DNA of 64,000 bases from an uncultured Hyphomicrobiales bacterium (GCA_903930435.1 CAIYYN010000017.1:117182-181181), one strand, 5' to 3'. Shown: positions 18,141 through 27,117, counted from the first letter of the stretch. Numbers and translations are program-made. The notes: a model not told the origin generated them from the letters alone.

Positions 18141-19169
18141 ATGCGCACAAATAAAGTGATCCATGTTGTGAGTTGTCATGCCGAGGGTGAGGTGGGCGAT
18201 GTCATCGTCGGCGGCGTTGCCCCGCCACCCGGCGAGACGCTCTGGGAGCAATCCCGGTTTATCGCGGCGGACGAAACATTGCGCAATTTCGTGCTGAACG
18301 AGCCGCGCGGCGGCGTCTTCCGTCACGTGAACCTGCTCGTTCCCCCGAAAGATCCGCGTGCGAGCCACGCGTTCATCATCATGGAACCCGCCGATACGCC
18401 GCCGATGTCCGGGTCAAACTCGATCTGTGTCTCAACGGTGCTCATCGACAGCGGCATCGTGCCGATCACCGAGCCCGTTACCCTCATGGTTCTGGAAGCC
18501 CCCGGCGGACTGGTCGAGGTTGAAGCCGAATGCCGGGATGGCAAGGCGCAACGCATCAGCGTGCGCAATATCGCCTCGTTTGCCGACAAGCTCGACGCGA
18601 AACTGGAGATCGAGGGGCTGCCGACCTTGACGGTGGATACGGCCTTCGGTGGGGACAGCTTCGCCATCGTGGACGCGCATGCTCTCGGGTTCTCGATCAA
18701 GCCAGATGAAGCCCGTGACCTCGCCGAACTCGGCATTCGGATCACCCGCGCAGCCGACGAACAACTCGGCTTCCACCACCCGGAAAAGGACTGGACGCAT
18801 TTTTCGTTTTGCCAGTTCGCCGCGCCGATCGTCATGCGCGACGGCGTCGCGACCGGCGCGAACGCCGTCGCCATCCGCCCCGGCAAGATCGATCGCTCGC
18901 CCACCGGCACCGGCTGTTCGGCCCGCATGGCGGTGCTCCATGCACGCGGTCAATTAAAGGTCGGAGATCGTTTCATCGGCACGTCGATTATCGGGACCGA
19001 ATTTGACTGCCGTATTGAGAGCGAGACATCGGTCGGCGGCAGGCGGGCTATTCGGCCAGTGATTTCCGGCCGGGCGTGGATCACTGGAACGCACCAGTTG
19101 ACGCTCGACCCGTCAGACCCTTTCCCCGGTGGCTACAGGCTATCAGACACCTGGCCCATGCCTCGCTGA
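18141..19169 (+). CDS. Proline racemase-superfamily enzyme with Ser/Cys catalytic pair (hydroxyproline epimerase or trans-3-hydroxyproline dehydratase type)
   Basis: A 342-residue member of the proline racemase superfamily. The start at 18141 gives [20 protein letters not shown]; an in-frame ATG lies at 18111. The first active-site position, normally Cys in MCGH, is Ser90 here ([12 protein letters not shown]). The second keeps Cys260 ([12 protein letters not shown]). The superfamily comprises proline racemase (Cys/Cys), 4-hydroxyproline 2-epimerase and trans-3-hydroxyproline dehydratase (often Cys/Thr). Ser/Cys members form a separate subgroup that is linked to hydroxyproline metabolism. It is divergent from the SDR-deaminase pair and converges on the formyltransferase-like gene with an 8-bp gap. 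The three-subunit dehydrogenase at 1.2-4 kb could oxidise its D-configured product. Confidence 0.82.
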   Translation: MRTNKVIHVVSCHAEGEVGDVIVGGVAPPPGETLWEQSRFIAADETLRNFVLNEPRGGVFRHVNLLVPPKDPRASHAFIIMEPADTPPMSGSNSICVSTVLIDSGIVPITEPVTLMVLEAPGGLVEVEAECRDGKAQRISVRNIASFADKLDAKLEIEGLPTLTVDTAFGGDSFAIVDAHALGFSIKPDEARDLAELGIRITRAADEQLGFHHPEKDWTHFSFCQFAAPIVMRDGVATGANAVAIRPGKIDRSPTGTGCSARMAVLHARGQLKVGDRFIGTSIIGTEFDCRIESETSVGGRRAIRPVISGRAWITGTHQLTLDPSDPFPGGYRLSDTWPMPR

Positions 19170-19177
19170 TGAGGGTT

Positions 19178-19870
19178 TCACCACATCATTTCCTGCTCGG
19201 TTTCGGGTTTGTATTCGAGACGAAATGTATAGCCGTGCAGCGTGATCGTCGGCTGGATCTTGAAATGATTGTTTGCGAACGCCGCCACCCTTCGAGCGAG
19301 CTCTTCGGCTGAAATCTCAGGCGATATGTCACATGCAGTCGTCAGGGTGCGCCTCGAACTTTTCTCACCCGACCATTGGATCGGCAAGTCTGGCAACGGG
19401 TCAGGGTTCGTCGCCATGTGGTTCGCCAGTTCACAATACAACTGCGCCAGCGACTGGAATGCCACCAGTTCCAGGTCCAGAACCGTCGCATCCGCCGCCA
19501 CATCGCAATATTTGACACCAACTATCGGACCAGAATCCACTTGCGGACGCATCAGATGGACCGTCCCCCCATAGATCCGCGCACCATCATAATTGGCAAA
19601 GAGCGCCGGTGCGAGACCTGGATAGCTTGGTGGACCGGGGTGGAAATTGTAGGCACCGTAACCCAACTGGCTCAGGACACCCGAGGGCACGATCACCGGG
19701 CTTGTGAAGGCAATCAACCGGGATCCTGCCAACGTTTGGTGCGACAGCGCCTCGAGTTCTTCACTGGTGGCAACCCGGATGACCCGCAGCGATGGACGAT
19801 ATTGGAGAAGCTGTAGCGACATGGGCTCATAGGCATCTAAAGGGACCATCAAGAGAACCGTGTCAAACAT
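19178..19870 (-). CDS. Formyltransferase-family protein (Fmt-like fold, unknown acceptor)
   Basis: A 230-residue protein with the N10-formyltetrahydrofolate formyltransferase core. NFHPGPPSYPGLAP corresponds to the active-site Asn/His loop, and MRPQVDSGPIVG corresponds to the conserved Asp of the family. It is shorter than methionyl-tRNA formyltransferase (about 310) and lacks a recognisable C-terminal tRNA-binding domain, although the last 60 residues may form a small separate fold. Its acceptor is unknown; formyl transfer to a sugar nucleotide or amino compound is possible. It is divergent from the OxlT-type gene, with a 264-bp intergenic region that contains a sigma-54 promoter facing the other way. 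Confidence 0.75.
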   Translation of the reverse strand: MFDTVLLMVPLDAYEPMSLQLLQYRPSLRVIRVATSEELEALSHQTLAGSRLIAFTSPVIVPSGVLSQLGYGAYNFHPGPPSYPGLAPALFANYDGARIYGGTVHLMRPQVDSGPIVGVKYCDVAADATVLDLELVAFQSLAQLYCELANHMATNPDPLPDLPIQWSGEKSSRRTLTTACDISPEISAEELARRVAAFANNHFKIQPTITLHGYTFRLEYKPETEQEMMW

Positions 19871-20032
19871 GTGGCTACCGATCTGCGTTCGAAAATGCCA
19901 TCTCGTTTTCGAAAGTTGTTATGTCTTGTCGTTTACATCCGATCCGCAAGATGGAAGCGGCATTTAAGAGATAAATACGTTCTCTGCGACTTGATTCGGC
20001 CTGTCTATTTTTATCATTACGCCCCGAGTGCT

Positions 20033-20046
20033 GACAGCTAGCTGTC
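20033..20046. promoter_or_regulatory. Palindrome upstream of the sigma-54 promoter (candidate enhancer site)
   Basis: GACAGCTAGCTGTC is a perfect 14-bp palindrome centred about 50 bp upstream of the -24 element at 20090, where bacterial enhancer-binding proteins commonly bind. No regulator gene is adjacent, so its identity is unknown. Confidence 0.45.
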
Positions 20047-20089
20047 GTTTGTCGCTTGACCGGAACGCACTATCCAGACTTTCCCCAGA

Positions 20090-20104
20090 TGGCACGGCCT
20101 TTGC
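20090..20104 (+). promoter_or_regulatory. Sigma-54 (RpoN) -24/-12 promoter of the OxlT-type gene
   Basis: TGGCACG-GCCT-TTGC matches the RpoN consensus TGGCACG-N4-TTGC at every conserved base, with GG and GC separated by the required 10 nt. Transcription would start near 20115, about 20 bp before the start codon at 20135. No sigma-70-like alternative stands out. Confidence 0.8.
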
Positions 20105-20122
20105 GTTGATATCCGTATCAAC
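20105..20122. promoter_or_regulatory. Inverted repeat at the predicted transcription start
   Basis: GTTGATA-TCCG-TATCAAC is a perfect inverted repeat with 7-bp arms. It directly follows the -12 element and ends 12 bp before the start codon. It could be a repressor operator over the start site or a 5' UTR hairpin. Confidence 0.5.
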
Positions 20123-20134
20123 ACGGAGTGAACC

Positions 20135-21397
20135 ATGTCATCCATAACAGCCGATAGTCTGCCCGTCGTCCCTGCAAGCCGCACACGCGCGCTGCAACTG
20201 GGTTTCGGGCTCATCACGATGATGGCCATTTCCAGCCCGCAGTACGTCTGGACCTTGTTCGTCAAGCCACTTCAGGCCACCACCGGCGCGTCCCTGCCTG
20301 CGATTCAGGTGACTTTCACGCTGCTGATCGTTTTGCAGACGTTCTTCTCGCCAGCCCAGGGCTGGCTCATCGATCGCTTTTCGCCGCGACTGCTCATCGC
20401 CACAGGTGCAGCCTTAAGCGGCATTGGCTGGATCACGTCTGCCTATATATCGAGCATCTACGGTCTGTATCTGACCTATGGACTGTTCTGCGGCTTCGGG
20501 ACCGGCATCGTCTACGTCGGCGTCGTCGGGCTAATGGTTCGCTGGTTCCCCGATCGGCGCGGCTTCGCTGCAGGCATGGTCGCCGCTGGATACGGCATGG
20601 GCGCGATGCTGACGACCTTCCCGATCACCGCCATGCTGACGTCATCAGGCTATCAGGCAACACTGATCACCTTTGGCCTCATTCTTGGCGGGATCGGCGT
20701 TCTGGCCTCGCTTGGATTGCGCGCACCGCGTGAAGGCGAAGTCCCAGTCGTGGCGACGATCAAGTCGGCGACATCTGTGAAATCGACCGAGCCGAAGGCC
20801 ATGCTGAAGACACCGCTCTTCTGGCTGATGTTCGCCATGATGTCGATGATGTCGACGGGCGGCCTGATGGCGACAGCGCAATTTGCAAATTTTGCGAAGG
20901 AATTCGGCGTCGCCGATGCCGTCGTCTTCGGCATGGCGGCAATCCCCTTTGCTCTGACGCTCGACCGCGTGACAAACGGCCTGACCCGGCCCTTTTTCGG
21001 TTGGGTGTCGGACCACATCGGGCGTGAAAATACGATGGCGCTGGCATTCGCGCTGGAAGCCGTTGCCATCACGCTTTTGCTGATCTTCAGCTCCAATGCC
21101 TATGCCTTCACGCTGCTGACCGGCGTCGTGTTCTTCGGCTGGGGCGAGATCTTCTCGCTGTTCCCCTCCACGCTGACCGATACATTCGGCACCAAGCACG
21201 CGACGACCAATTACGGACTGCTCTATATCGCGCAAGGCATCGGGTCTGTGCTCGGCGGTCCCGTCGCAGCCTTGATCCACGACGGCGCAGGCAGCTGGTC
21301 GCCGGTGTTTGTGCTCGCCATCGGACTGGACGTGATCACGGCCCTGCTGGCGTTTTTCGTGCTGAAAAAGATGCGCCGGTCTTACATGGCCGGTTGA
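20135..21397 (+). CDS. MFS transporter, oxalate/formate antiporter (OxlT) family
   Basis: A 420-residue protein with 12 predicted membrane segments. It carries the OFA-family N-terminus (LGFGLITMMAISSPQYVWTL), the MFS loop GWLIDRFSPR and a second-half RPFFGWVSDHIGRE. The family exchanges oxalate for formate or imports related monocarboxylates at the inner membrane. No oxalyl-CoA decarboxylase or formyl-CoA transferase is nearby, so oxalate is not proven as substrate. The RBS is GGAG, 6 nt before the ATG. The gene has its own sigma-54 promoter and flanking palindromes, so expression probably responds to a specific activator, for instance one sensing the carboxylate or nitrogen status. Confidence 0.88.
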   Translation: MSSITADSLPVVPASRTRALQLGFGLITMMAISSPQYVWTLFVKPLQATTGASLPAIQVTFTLLIVLQTFFSPAQGWLIDRFSPRLLIATGAALSGIGWITSAYISSIYGLYLTYGLFCGFGTGIVYVGVVGLMVRWFPDRRGFAAGMVAAGYGMGAMLTTFPITAMLTSSGYQATLITFGLILGGIGVLASLGLRAPREGEVPVVATIKSATSVKSTEPKAMLKTPLFWLMFAMMSMMSTGGLMATAQFANFAKEFGVADAVVFGMAAIPFALTLDRVTNGLTRPFFGWVSDHIGRENTMALAFALEAVAITLLLIFSSNAYAFTLLTGVVFFGWGEIFSLFPSTLTDTFGTKHATTNYGLLYIAQGIGSVLGGPVAALIHDGAGSWSPVFVLAIGLDVITALLAFFVLKKMRRSYMAG

Positions 21398-21426
21398 TGC
21401 CAGATGTCACGGGCGCGACGCTTCCG

Positions 21427-21685
21427 TCAGTCCGTGACCTCGAACCCTTGGTCCCTCAGCAGGGACCAAAATCCGTCTGCCTGCATCTGGGCCATGATCC
21501 GTTCGGCGCTTGCCCGGGCGAGCGGCGATGGCAGCTGAATCGGTTGTCTTCAGCTGCATGCTGTCTTGCAACGCGCCGACGACATCGAGGCCAGCCATAG
21601 GTTTGGCCTTGATGACCTGACCGATAGCGACGCTCGCCTCTGCCGCATTCGCCGTTGAGCCGAAGCCCGCAAGAAGAGCGATCAT
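21427..21685 (-). pseudogene. Small exported-protein gene with apparent frameshift
   Basis: The frame opens at 21685 with MIALLAGFGSTANAAEAS, which looks like the end of a signal peptide with an AxA cleavage site. It continues sensibly to about MQLKTTDSAAIAA and then turns into Arg/Pro-rich sequence. A neighbouring frame from there reads LPSPLARASAERIMAQ, then MQADGFWSLLRDQGFEVTD, and stops at 21427, which looks like a natural C-terminus. One indel near 21530 would join them into an exported protein of about 85 residues. It is either a decayed gene or a sequencing error. No family was recognised. Confidence 0.4.
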
Positions 21686-21749
21686 CGTTCTGAAGACAAT
21701 CAGCCGTTAAGCGCTCTCCCCTGCAGGCTCAGACCAGTTTGGTCGTCCT

Positions 21750-22283
21750 TCAGTTTGCTCCGACCACCGTCAGGCCCGGCACGGCACCGAGGAAGTCACG
21801 CTTGCCGATGCCAAGACCGGACGCGCGCAGGATCGCATAGGCCGTCGTGACGTGGAAATAGAAATTCGGCAGCACGAAATGCACCAGATACAGCATTGTT
21901 TCCTGGCGCATCACGTTCGGACCGATCTTGAACTCGATGACCTTGCCAGCACCGGCGTTGAGCGCAGCTTCATCGATTGACCGCACATAGGCCAAGGTCT
22001 TGGCGATCCGCTCGCGCAGCTGATCGATTGTCGTTTCGGTATCTTCGAAGCGGGGTGCTTCGCTACCGGCAATGCGCGAGGGACCATTCTTGGCGTGATC
22101 ACAGGCGATCATGACCTGACGAGCGAACGTCAGCATGTCGGGCATCAGCCGCGTCGAACACATGACAGTCTGGTCGATCTTCTTCTCGGCGCAGAACTCG
22201 ACAGCCTTCGCCAGAATGGCATCAAGCGCCTCCAGCGTGGTGATGAATGTCGGCACGGCAACGGCGTAGGGACTTAGGGTCAT
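21750..22283 (-). CDS. DUF1993 domain protein
   Basis: A 177-residue protein that matches DUF1993. It has an N-terminal helix (YAVAVPTFITTLEALDAILA), the central MLTFARQVMIACDHAKNG segment, and the late LPNFYFHVTTAYAILRASG followed by IGKRDFLG. DUF1993 proteins belong to the DinB-like four-helix fold; their biochemical role is unknown. The ATG follows AGAGGAAACGC, a good Shine-Dalgarno. It is the only gene between the frameshifted ORF and the phosphatase, on the same strand as both. Confidence 0.82.
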   Translation of the reverse strand: MTLSPYAVAVPTFITTLEALDAILAKAVEFCAEKKIDQTVMCSTRLMPDMLTFARQVMIACDHAKNGPSRIAGSEAPRFEDTETTIDQLRERIAKTLAYVRSIDEAALNAGAGKVIEFKIGPNVMRQETMLYLVHFVLPNFYFHVTTAYAILRASGLGIGKRDFLGAVPGLTVVGAN

Positions 22284-22384
22284 GCGTTTCCTCTTGAAAT
22301 AGCGGTGTTTTTTACAGCGGTCACGCTGCGCGAGCTCTATATAGGTGGTGTGTGACGTCCGATCCAGACGGCAGCGCGGTCAAT

Positions 22385-23194
22385 TCAGGCCAATGCGATG
22401 TTCGAGGCTGCGCTGAGCACCTGCGCAATACCCGGCGCTGCGGCGAGGATAGCATTGCCTGATTTGAACCCTTCGCCCTGACCGATGAAGTCGTTCAGCA
22501 CGCCACCGGCTTCCTTCACCAGGACGAGACCCGCAAGCACATCCCAGGAATTGATGTGGGCTTCAACGAAACCGTCGATCCGGCCTGCCGCGACGTAGGC
22601 GATCCCGAGCGAACCGGATCCGCCGTGACGCACGCGCATGCCGGTTTCGGCAACACGATTGACGACCTCCATGTGGGTCGAGAATGGCAGGCGCGGTGAC
22701 CAGCCCATTTCGACCGAAGCCACCTCGGGCCGATCGATATCGGTCACATGCATCGGTTCGCCGTTCAATGTCGCGCCGCCGCCTGTCATGGCTGCATACA
22801 TTTCATCGAGCATCGGATTGTAGATCACGCCGACCGCCGGCATCAGTCCGACAGCAAGCCCGATCGAGATGCAGAAATGCGGAATGCCGCGCGCAAAATT
22901 CGCCGTGCCGTCAATCGGATCAATGATCCATGTCAGATCACCGACCGCTCCGCCCTCTTCCTCGCCCATGACGGCATCAGTCGGGAAAGCAGCATTCAAC
23001 CGCGTCCGCACCAGGCGTTCCACTTCGCCGTCGGTCGCCGTCAGATAATCCTGATGCCCCTTGAAATCATAGGCGCGACCGACCCCGGAGCGATCCAGAA
23101 ACCGGCGGCGTTGCAGGTCGCCTGCCTCAAGCGCAATTGCCTTTGCCGCTTCGAACCGCGCAGCAAGTTCGCCCTTGTCCAACATCGCCACCAT
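22385..23194 (-). CDS. Inositol monophosphatase family protein
   Basis: A 269-residue lithium-sensitive phosphatase. Metal-binding motifs are MGEEEGG, then WIIDPIDGTANFARGIPHF, and the late Asp in INSWDVLAGLVLVKEAGG. The family hydrolyses inositol phosphates and, in some members, 3'-phosphoadenosine phosphates or other sugar phosphates in the cytoplasm. The ATG at 23194 follows GGGGAG; an upstream in-frame start at 23221 lacks one. CysQ-type activity cannot be excluded. It is divergent from the helicase gene across a 320-bp spacer that shows no further gene. Confidence 0.88.
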   Translation of the reverse strand: MVAMLDKGELAARFEAAKAIALEAGDLQRRRFLDRSGVGRAYDFKGHQDYLTATDGEVERLVRTRLNAAFPTDAVMGEEEGGAVGDLTWIIDPIDGTANFARGIPHFCISIGLAVGLMPAVGVIYNPMLDEMYAAMTGGGATLNGEPMHVTDIDRPEVASVEMGWSPRLPFSTHMEVVNRVAETGMRVRHGGSGSLGIAYVAAGRIDGFVEAHINSWDVLAGLVLVKEAGGVLNDFIGQGEGFKSGNAILAAAPGIAQVLSAASNIALA

Positions 23195-23514
23195 CTGCCT
23201 GCTCCCCGAGTCCCGATCCATGAATGATGCTCAAGTTCGCCGGAACACTTCGACCAAAGGCGACACCATTGCAAGCCCATTCACCCGCACCGAGCTACAA
23301 TTAAAACGTTGCCAAGGCGAAAAGTTCACTTTATGTTCTTTCCCGATTCATGCCAGGTGATCAATCCTCCGGCGCGGACAGGCCGAGATGCGATTCACCC
23401 GGACGCTCTCGACCAAAATTGGCTAGGGCGCGTTCGGCGCTTGACGGATAGGATAGCGGGCGAATCGTGCCGGGGCATCGCAAGCCCGGCAAGGGTACGG
23501 AAACAGGGTTGCTT

Positions 23515-24624
23515 ATGGATTGGTCTTCCGAACAGGACGCTGCACTGAAGGCCGTCTCTGACTGGCTGAAGCGTCCGGATCAGCAGGTGTTTCGCTTGTT
23601 CGGCTATGCAGGAACGGGCAAAACCACCCTCGCTCGCCATGTCGCGGAAGGAACGCGCGGCGAAGTGGCCTTTGGCGCCTTCACAGGCAAGGCCGCGCTC
23701 GTCATGCGGTCAAAGGGCTGCGCCGGGGCATCGACAATCCATAGCCTCATCTATCGCCCGAAACGCAAATCCGTGGAGGAAGACGAGGAAGAGGAGAGCT
23801 TTTCCTTCGCCATCAACCGTGAAAGCGCCGCTTCCAAGGCGAGCCTGATCGTGATCGACGAATGCTCGATGGTCGACGAGGAGCTTGGCAAGGACCTCCT
23901 GTCCTTTGGCAAGAAGACGCTCGTGCTTGGCGATCCCGCCCAGTTGCCACCGGTCAAGGGCGGCGGCTTCTTCACCGAGGCCGAGCCGGACGTGATGTTG
24001 ACGCAGGTCCATCGGCAGGCGGCTGATAACCCGATTGTCCGCATGTCGATGGACATTCGCGAGGGCCGTTCGCTCGATTATGGCACCTACGGCGAGAGCC
24101 GCGTCATTCGCCGCAAGGACATCAACGCGGAGTCGATCCTGTCGGCAGGCCAGACACTGGTCGGCATGAACCGTACCCGCAAGCTCTACAATAATCGTAT
24201 CCGCGAGTTGCGCGGTTATACCGCCGCCTATCCGGAGGTCGGCGAAAAGCTGGTGTGTCTGAGGAATGACAAGTCAAAGTCGCTTCAGAACGGCGGCATC
24301 TTTCGCGTCACCAAGGTCAAGGCGCCCAAATCGGGCCTGTTGAAGATGGATGTGGCCCCTGATGATATCATCGACCGCGCCCGGATCGCGGTTTCCGTCC
24401 TGCCCGCCTTCTTCGAGGCCAGTGACGCCGAGATCCCGTATTTGCTCCGCCGCAAGTCCGACGAATTCGACTACGGCTATGCGCTGACAGTCCACAAGGC
24501 GCAGGGGTCCCAGTGGGATGAGGTCGTCCTGTTCGATGAGTCCGGCGCGTTTCGCGAACATCGCCAGCGCTGGCTTTATACCGGGGTGACGAGAGCCGCC
24601 GAAAAGCTGACGATTGTGATGTGA
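23515..24624 (+). CDS. RecD-like ATP-dependent 5'-3' DNA helicase
   Basis: A 369-residue SF1B helicase. It begins MDWSSEQDAALKAVSDWLKR with the Q-motif, followed by Walker A FGYAGTGKTTLARHVA, Walker B VIDECSMVDEE, motif III VLGDPAQLPPV, and the C-terminal motifs YALTVHKAQGSQWDEV and YTGVTRAAEKL. The size is that of a stand-alone helicase core without RecD2 N-terminal or RecBCD-interaction regions, like the short RecD/Pif1-type helicases common in alphaproteobacteria and phages. It probably unwinds DNA in repair or replication restart. The ATG at 23515 is chosen because the Q-motif follows directly; the longer start at 23467 adds a basic tail of no recognisable fold. Confidence 0.87.
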   Translation: MDWSSEQDAALKAVSDWLKRPDQQVFRLFGYAGTGKTTLARHVAEGTRGEVAFGAFTGKAALVMRSKGCAGASTIHSLIYRPKRKSVEEDEEEESFSFAINRESAASKASLIVIDECSMVDEELGKDLLSFGKKTLVLGDPAQLPPVKGGGFFTEAEPDVMLTQVHRQAADNPIVRMSMDIREGRSLDYGTYGESRVIRRKDINAESILSAGQTLVGMNRTRKLYNNRIRELRGYTAAYPEVGEKLVCLRNDKSKSLQNGGIFRVTKVKAPKSGLLKMDVAPDDIIDRARIAVSVLPAFFEASDAEIPYLLRRKSDEFDYGYALTVHKAQGSQWDEVVLFDESGAFREHRQRWLYTGVTRAAEKLTIVM

Positions 24625-24645
24625 GGGGGCGTAGTTGAGGTCCGA

Positions 24646-25128
24646 ATGCCAGCTGAAACGCGGCCACTGACAAAATTGCATCCGTTCGCAGCTATCCGGC
24701 GTGCTGTCAGTGCGGATGTCGCAAGCCTGGTCCACCTTGAACAGGCGGTCTTCGAAATGGAGCAGCTGACAGCCCGTTCATTCCGGCGCTACATTGCGCA
24801 CGACAGGGCTGACGTCATCGTCGCCGAGCGTACCGATGGCATTGTTGCCTATGGTATCACGGCGCATCGGGCCGGGTCGGCGCAGAGCCGGTTGATATCG
24901 CTCGCCACCGCCACTCGGGCGACGGCGCGCGGGATCGGCACCCTCCTGCTCGAAACGCTCCACGAACTGGCGAGCCTCAGGGGCATGACCTGCATGTCCC
25001 TCGAAGTTCGTCGCGATAATGCCGCCGCTCTCAGTCTATATGAGCGCCTTGGCTATCGAATGATCGGCGAAAAGCCCCACTATTATGCCGATTTCTGCGA
25101 TGCGCTCGTGCTTCAACGCAGCTTATGA
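24646..25128 (+). CDS. GNAT-family N-acetyltransferase (RimI-like)
   Basis: A 160-residue protein. Acetyl-CoA motif A is degenerate but visible (TRATARGIGTLLLETLHELA), followed by MSLEVRRDNAAALSLYERLGY and the tail YYADFCDALVLQRSL, which is close to RimI-type enzymes. It probably acetylates a protein N-terminus or a small amine. It starts 21 bp after the helicase stop behind GAGG and may be co-transcribed with it. Its 3' end overlaps the convergent methyltransferase gene by 6 nt. Confidence 0.85.
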   Translation: MPAETRPLTKLHPFAAIRRAVSADVASLVHLEQAVFEMEQLTARSFRRYIAHDRADVIVAERTDGIVAYGITAHRAGSAQSRLISLATATRATARGIGTLLLETLHELASLRGMTCMSLEVRRDNAAALSLYERLGYRMIGEKPHYYADFCDALVLQRSL

Positions 25129-25944
25129 CAACCGTAAGGATCGTTTCAACGGTCGACACACGTAATAGATCATCCAGCTTTCCGTGATGTCACGCGCCAT
25201 CGCCAGATCCAGTACGCGCCCTTGCGTATCGATGATCATCTCAACCTCAAATCCGACACGGGCAAGCTGGGCGATCTGCTTTTCGGCACTGATATGGTAT
25301 GACAGGAAGCGATATTGGTCGCCGCTGTCATTGATGATCGCATATTCTTCGGTATAGCGCTCCTGACGGCTGAGGCGCAGGTTGTTGAGCTGACCGGCAG
25401 CATAATTCAGGCTGCGGCGAGCAAGTTTCAGTGGATTGAGGGTCGGATTGCGCTGAAAGTCGAAATGTTCCAGGCTCCAGGGCTTCGGTATCCTATCGCG
25501 ATTGCGATTATGGCTTGAAAAGACGAACGCTCCGTCCTGTGCAACAACGCCCCGAATTTCCGCCAGACACTTCATCCGGTCTTCGTGGTTGAGATTGTCG
25601 ATTCCATTGTAGGAAAAGAGCACGAAATCGAAGGGCTCAGCCGCGAATTCCTGAAGATCACGCGCATCAGCAACCCGAAAATCGACATCGGGGAATTGCC
25701 GCAGGCACTCGCGCACCATCGGTTCGGAATAATCAATCCCGACGTAATGAGGACTGATTTTCAACAGATGCGGCGTTGTGCGCCCGCCGCCCACACCGAT
25801 GTCAAGAATGCGCCTGTTCTGGAACCCGACGCCAAGCCATTCCAGAACGACCGTTTCGGGCGCAAACAACCGGGAATCGCGACCATAGGATCCGGAGACC
25901 TGGGATGCAGACCATTGCCGATGGTTCCAGTCTAGCACGCTCAT
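25123..25944 (-). CDS. Class I SAM-dependent methyltransferase
   Basis: A 273-residue protein with Rossmann motif I RILDIGVGGGRTTPHLL, the acidic loop VGIDYSEPMVRECL, and post-I motif FRVADARDLQEFA followed by FDFVLFSYNGIDNL. The C-terminal part (RYTEEYAIINDSGDQYRFLS, ISAEKQIAQLARVGF) resembles methyltransferases of cell-surface or polyketide-like clusters. The substrate is unknown. The ATG at 25944 follows GGGAGG, so the 7-residue upstream extension is rejected. It overlaps the convergent GNAT gene by 6 nt. Confidence 0.85.
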   Translation of the reverse strand: MSVLDWNHRQWSASQVSGSYGRDSRLFAPETVVLEWLGVGFQNRRILDIGVGGGRTTPHLLKISPHYVGIDYSEPMVRECLRQFPDVDFRVADARDLQEFAAEPFDFVLFSYNGIDNLNHEDRMKCLAEIRGVVAQDGAFVFSSHNRNRDRIPKPWSLEHFDFQRNPTLNPLKLARRSLNYAAGQLNNLRLSRQERYTEEYAIINDSGDQYRFLSYHISAEKQIAQLARVGFEVEMIIDTQGRVLDLAMARDITESWMIYYVCRPLKRSLRLS

Positions 25945-26160
25945 ATCCTCCCACGGTCCGGACACAGTCGATCACCGCATAAGGGGCAATCAATCCGGTC
26001 GTTCGCGAGGAGTCCTAGCGCACGAAGAACTTCCGTTCGGCAAAGAGGGTCGTTAAAATTGTCTCGAATGAACAACAGCTCACCGGTCTGGTTAATCAGA
26101 ACGGATTGATTCGAGAACACATTGAACTAAGTTGCCCAATGAGCCTTTCGCAATCTGTGA

Positions 26161-27090
26161 TTACTCCGGCGGATGCACTGTATTCCAGTGGAAGGCGATA
26201 TCGACGCGGCGGGTCAGCCAGACCTGTTCGTGGCTCTGCACATAGTCCATGAAGCGGGCCAGCGCGGCAGCGCGCGCAGGCCGACCGATCAGGCGGCAGT
26301 GCAGGCCAATGTTCAACATTTTTGGCGACGTTGTACCCTCGGCATAGAGCACATCGAAGGCGTCCTTCAGATAGGTGAAGAACTGATCGCCCGAATTGAA
26401 CCCCTGCGGCGTGCCGAAGCGCATGTCATTGGTATCGAGCGTATAGGGGATGACGAGGTGATGGCGACCGTTGGGGGTCGGCACCCAATAGGGCAGATCA
26501 TCGGCATAGCTGTCGCTGTCATAGAGGAAACCACCGTCCTCGATCACCAACTTCTGCGTATGCACGCTTGTGCGTCCGGTGTACCAGCCAAGCGGCCGAC
26601 TGCCCGTCACGTCGGTATGGATCGCGATGGCCTCGGCCATGTGCGCGCGCTCCTCGGCCTCCGTGAAATCCTTGTAGTCGATCCACTTCAGGCCGTGGCT
26701 GGCGATTTCCCAGTCGGCCTCCTTCATGGCGGCGACAGCTTCCGGGTTGCGTTGCAGGGCAGTCGCCACACCATAGACCGTGACCGGGATCTTGCGCTCC
26801 GTGAACATCCGGTGCAGCCGCCAGAAACCGGCGCGCGATCCATACTCGTAAATCGACTCCATGCTCATGTGCCGCTTGCCCGGCCACGACGCCGCACCGA
26901 CGATCTCCGACAGGAAGGCTTCCGAACCGGCATCGCCATGCAGGATGCAATTCTCGCCACCCTCCTCGTAATTGATCACGAATTGCACCGCGATCCGCGC
27001 TCCATTGGGCCAGGCTGCATGCGGCGGCTTCGCGCCATACCCGATGAGATCGCGCGGATATTTTCCATTTCCTGCAACTGGTTCGGTCAT
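26161..27090 (-). CDS. puuE: Allantoinase PuuE (polysaccharide deacetylase fold)
   Basis: A 309-residue protein of the PuuE family. It starts MTEPVAGNGKYPRDLIGYG and contains WPNGARIAVQFVINYEEGGE, ASHGLKWIDYKDF and GWYTGRTSVHTQKLV. PuuE is a metal-independent allantoinase that hydrolyses allantoin to allantoate in purine catabolism. No other ureide or purine genes are visible nearby, apart from the base deaminase 9 kb away. The ATG at 27090 has a GAGGA sequence upstream and matches the family start. Its promoter region carries several palindromes and a dense cluster of GANTC sites. Confidence 0.9.
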   Translation of the reverse strand: MTEPVAGNGKYPRDLIGYGAKPPHAAWPNGARIAVQFVINYEEGGENCILHGDAGSEAFLSEIVGAASWPGKRHMSMESIYEYGSRAGFWRLHRMFTERKIPVTVYGVATALQRNPEAVAAMKEADWEIASHGLKWIDYKDFTEAEERAHMAEAIAIHTDVTGSRPLGWYTGRTSVHTQKLVIEDGGFLYDSDSYADDLPYWVPTPNGRHHLVIPYTLDTNDMRFGTPQGFNSGDQFFTYLKDAFDVLYAEGTTSPKMLNIGLHCRLIGRPARAAALARFMDYVQSHEQVWLTRRVDIAFHWNTVHPPE

Positions 27091-27117
27091 GATCGATACT
27101 GTCCTCTGGCGGTGACA

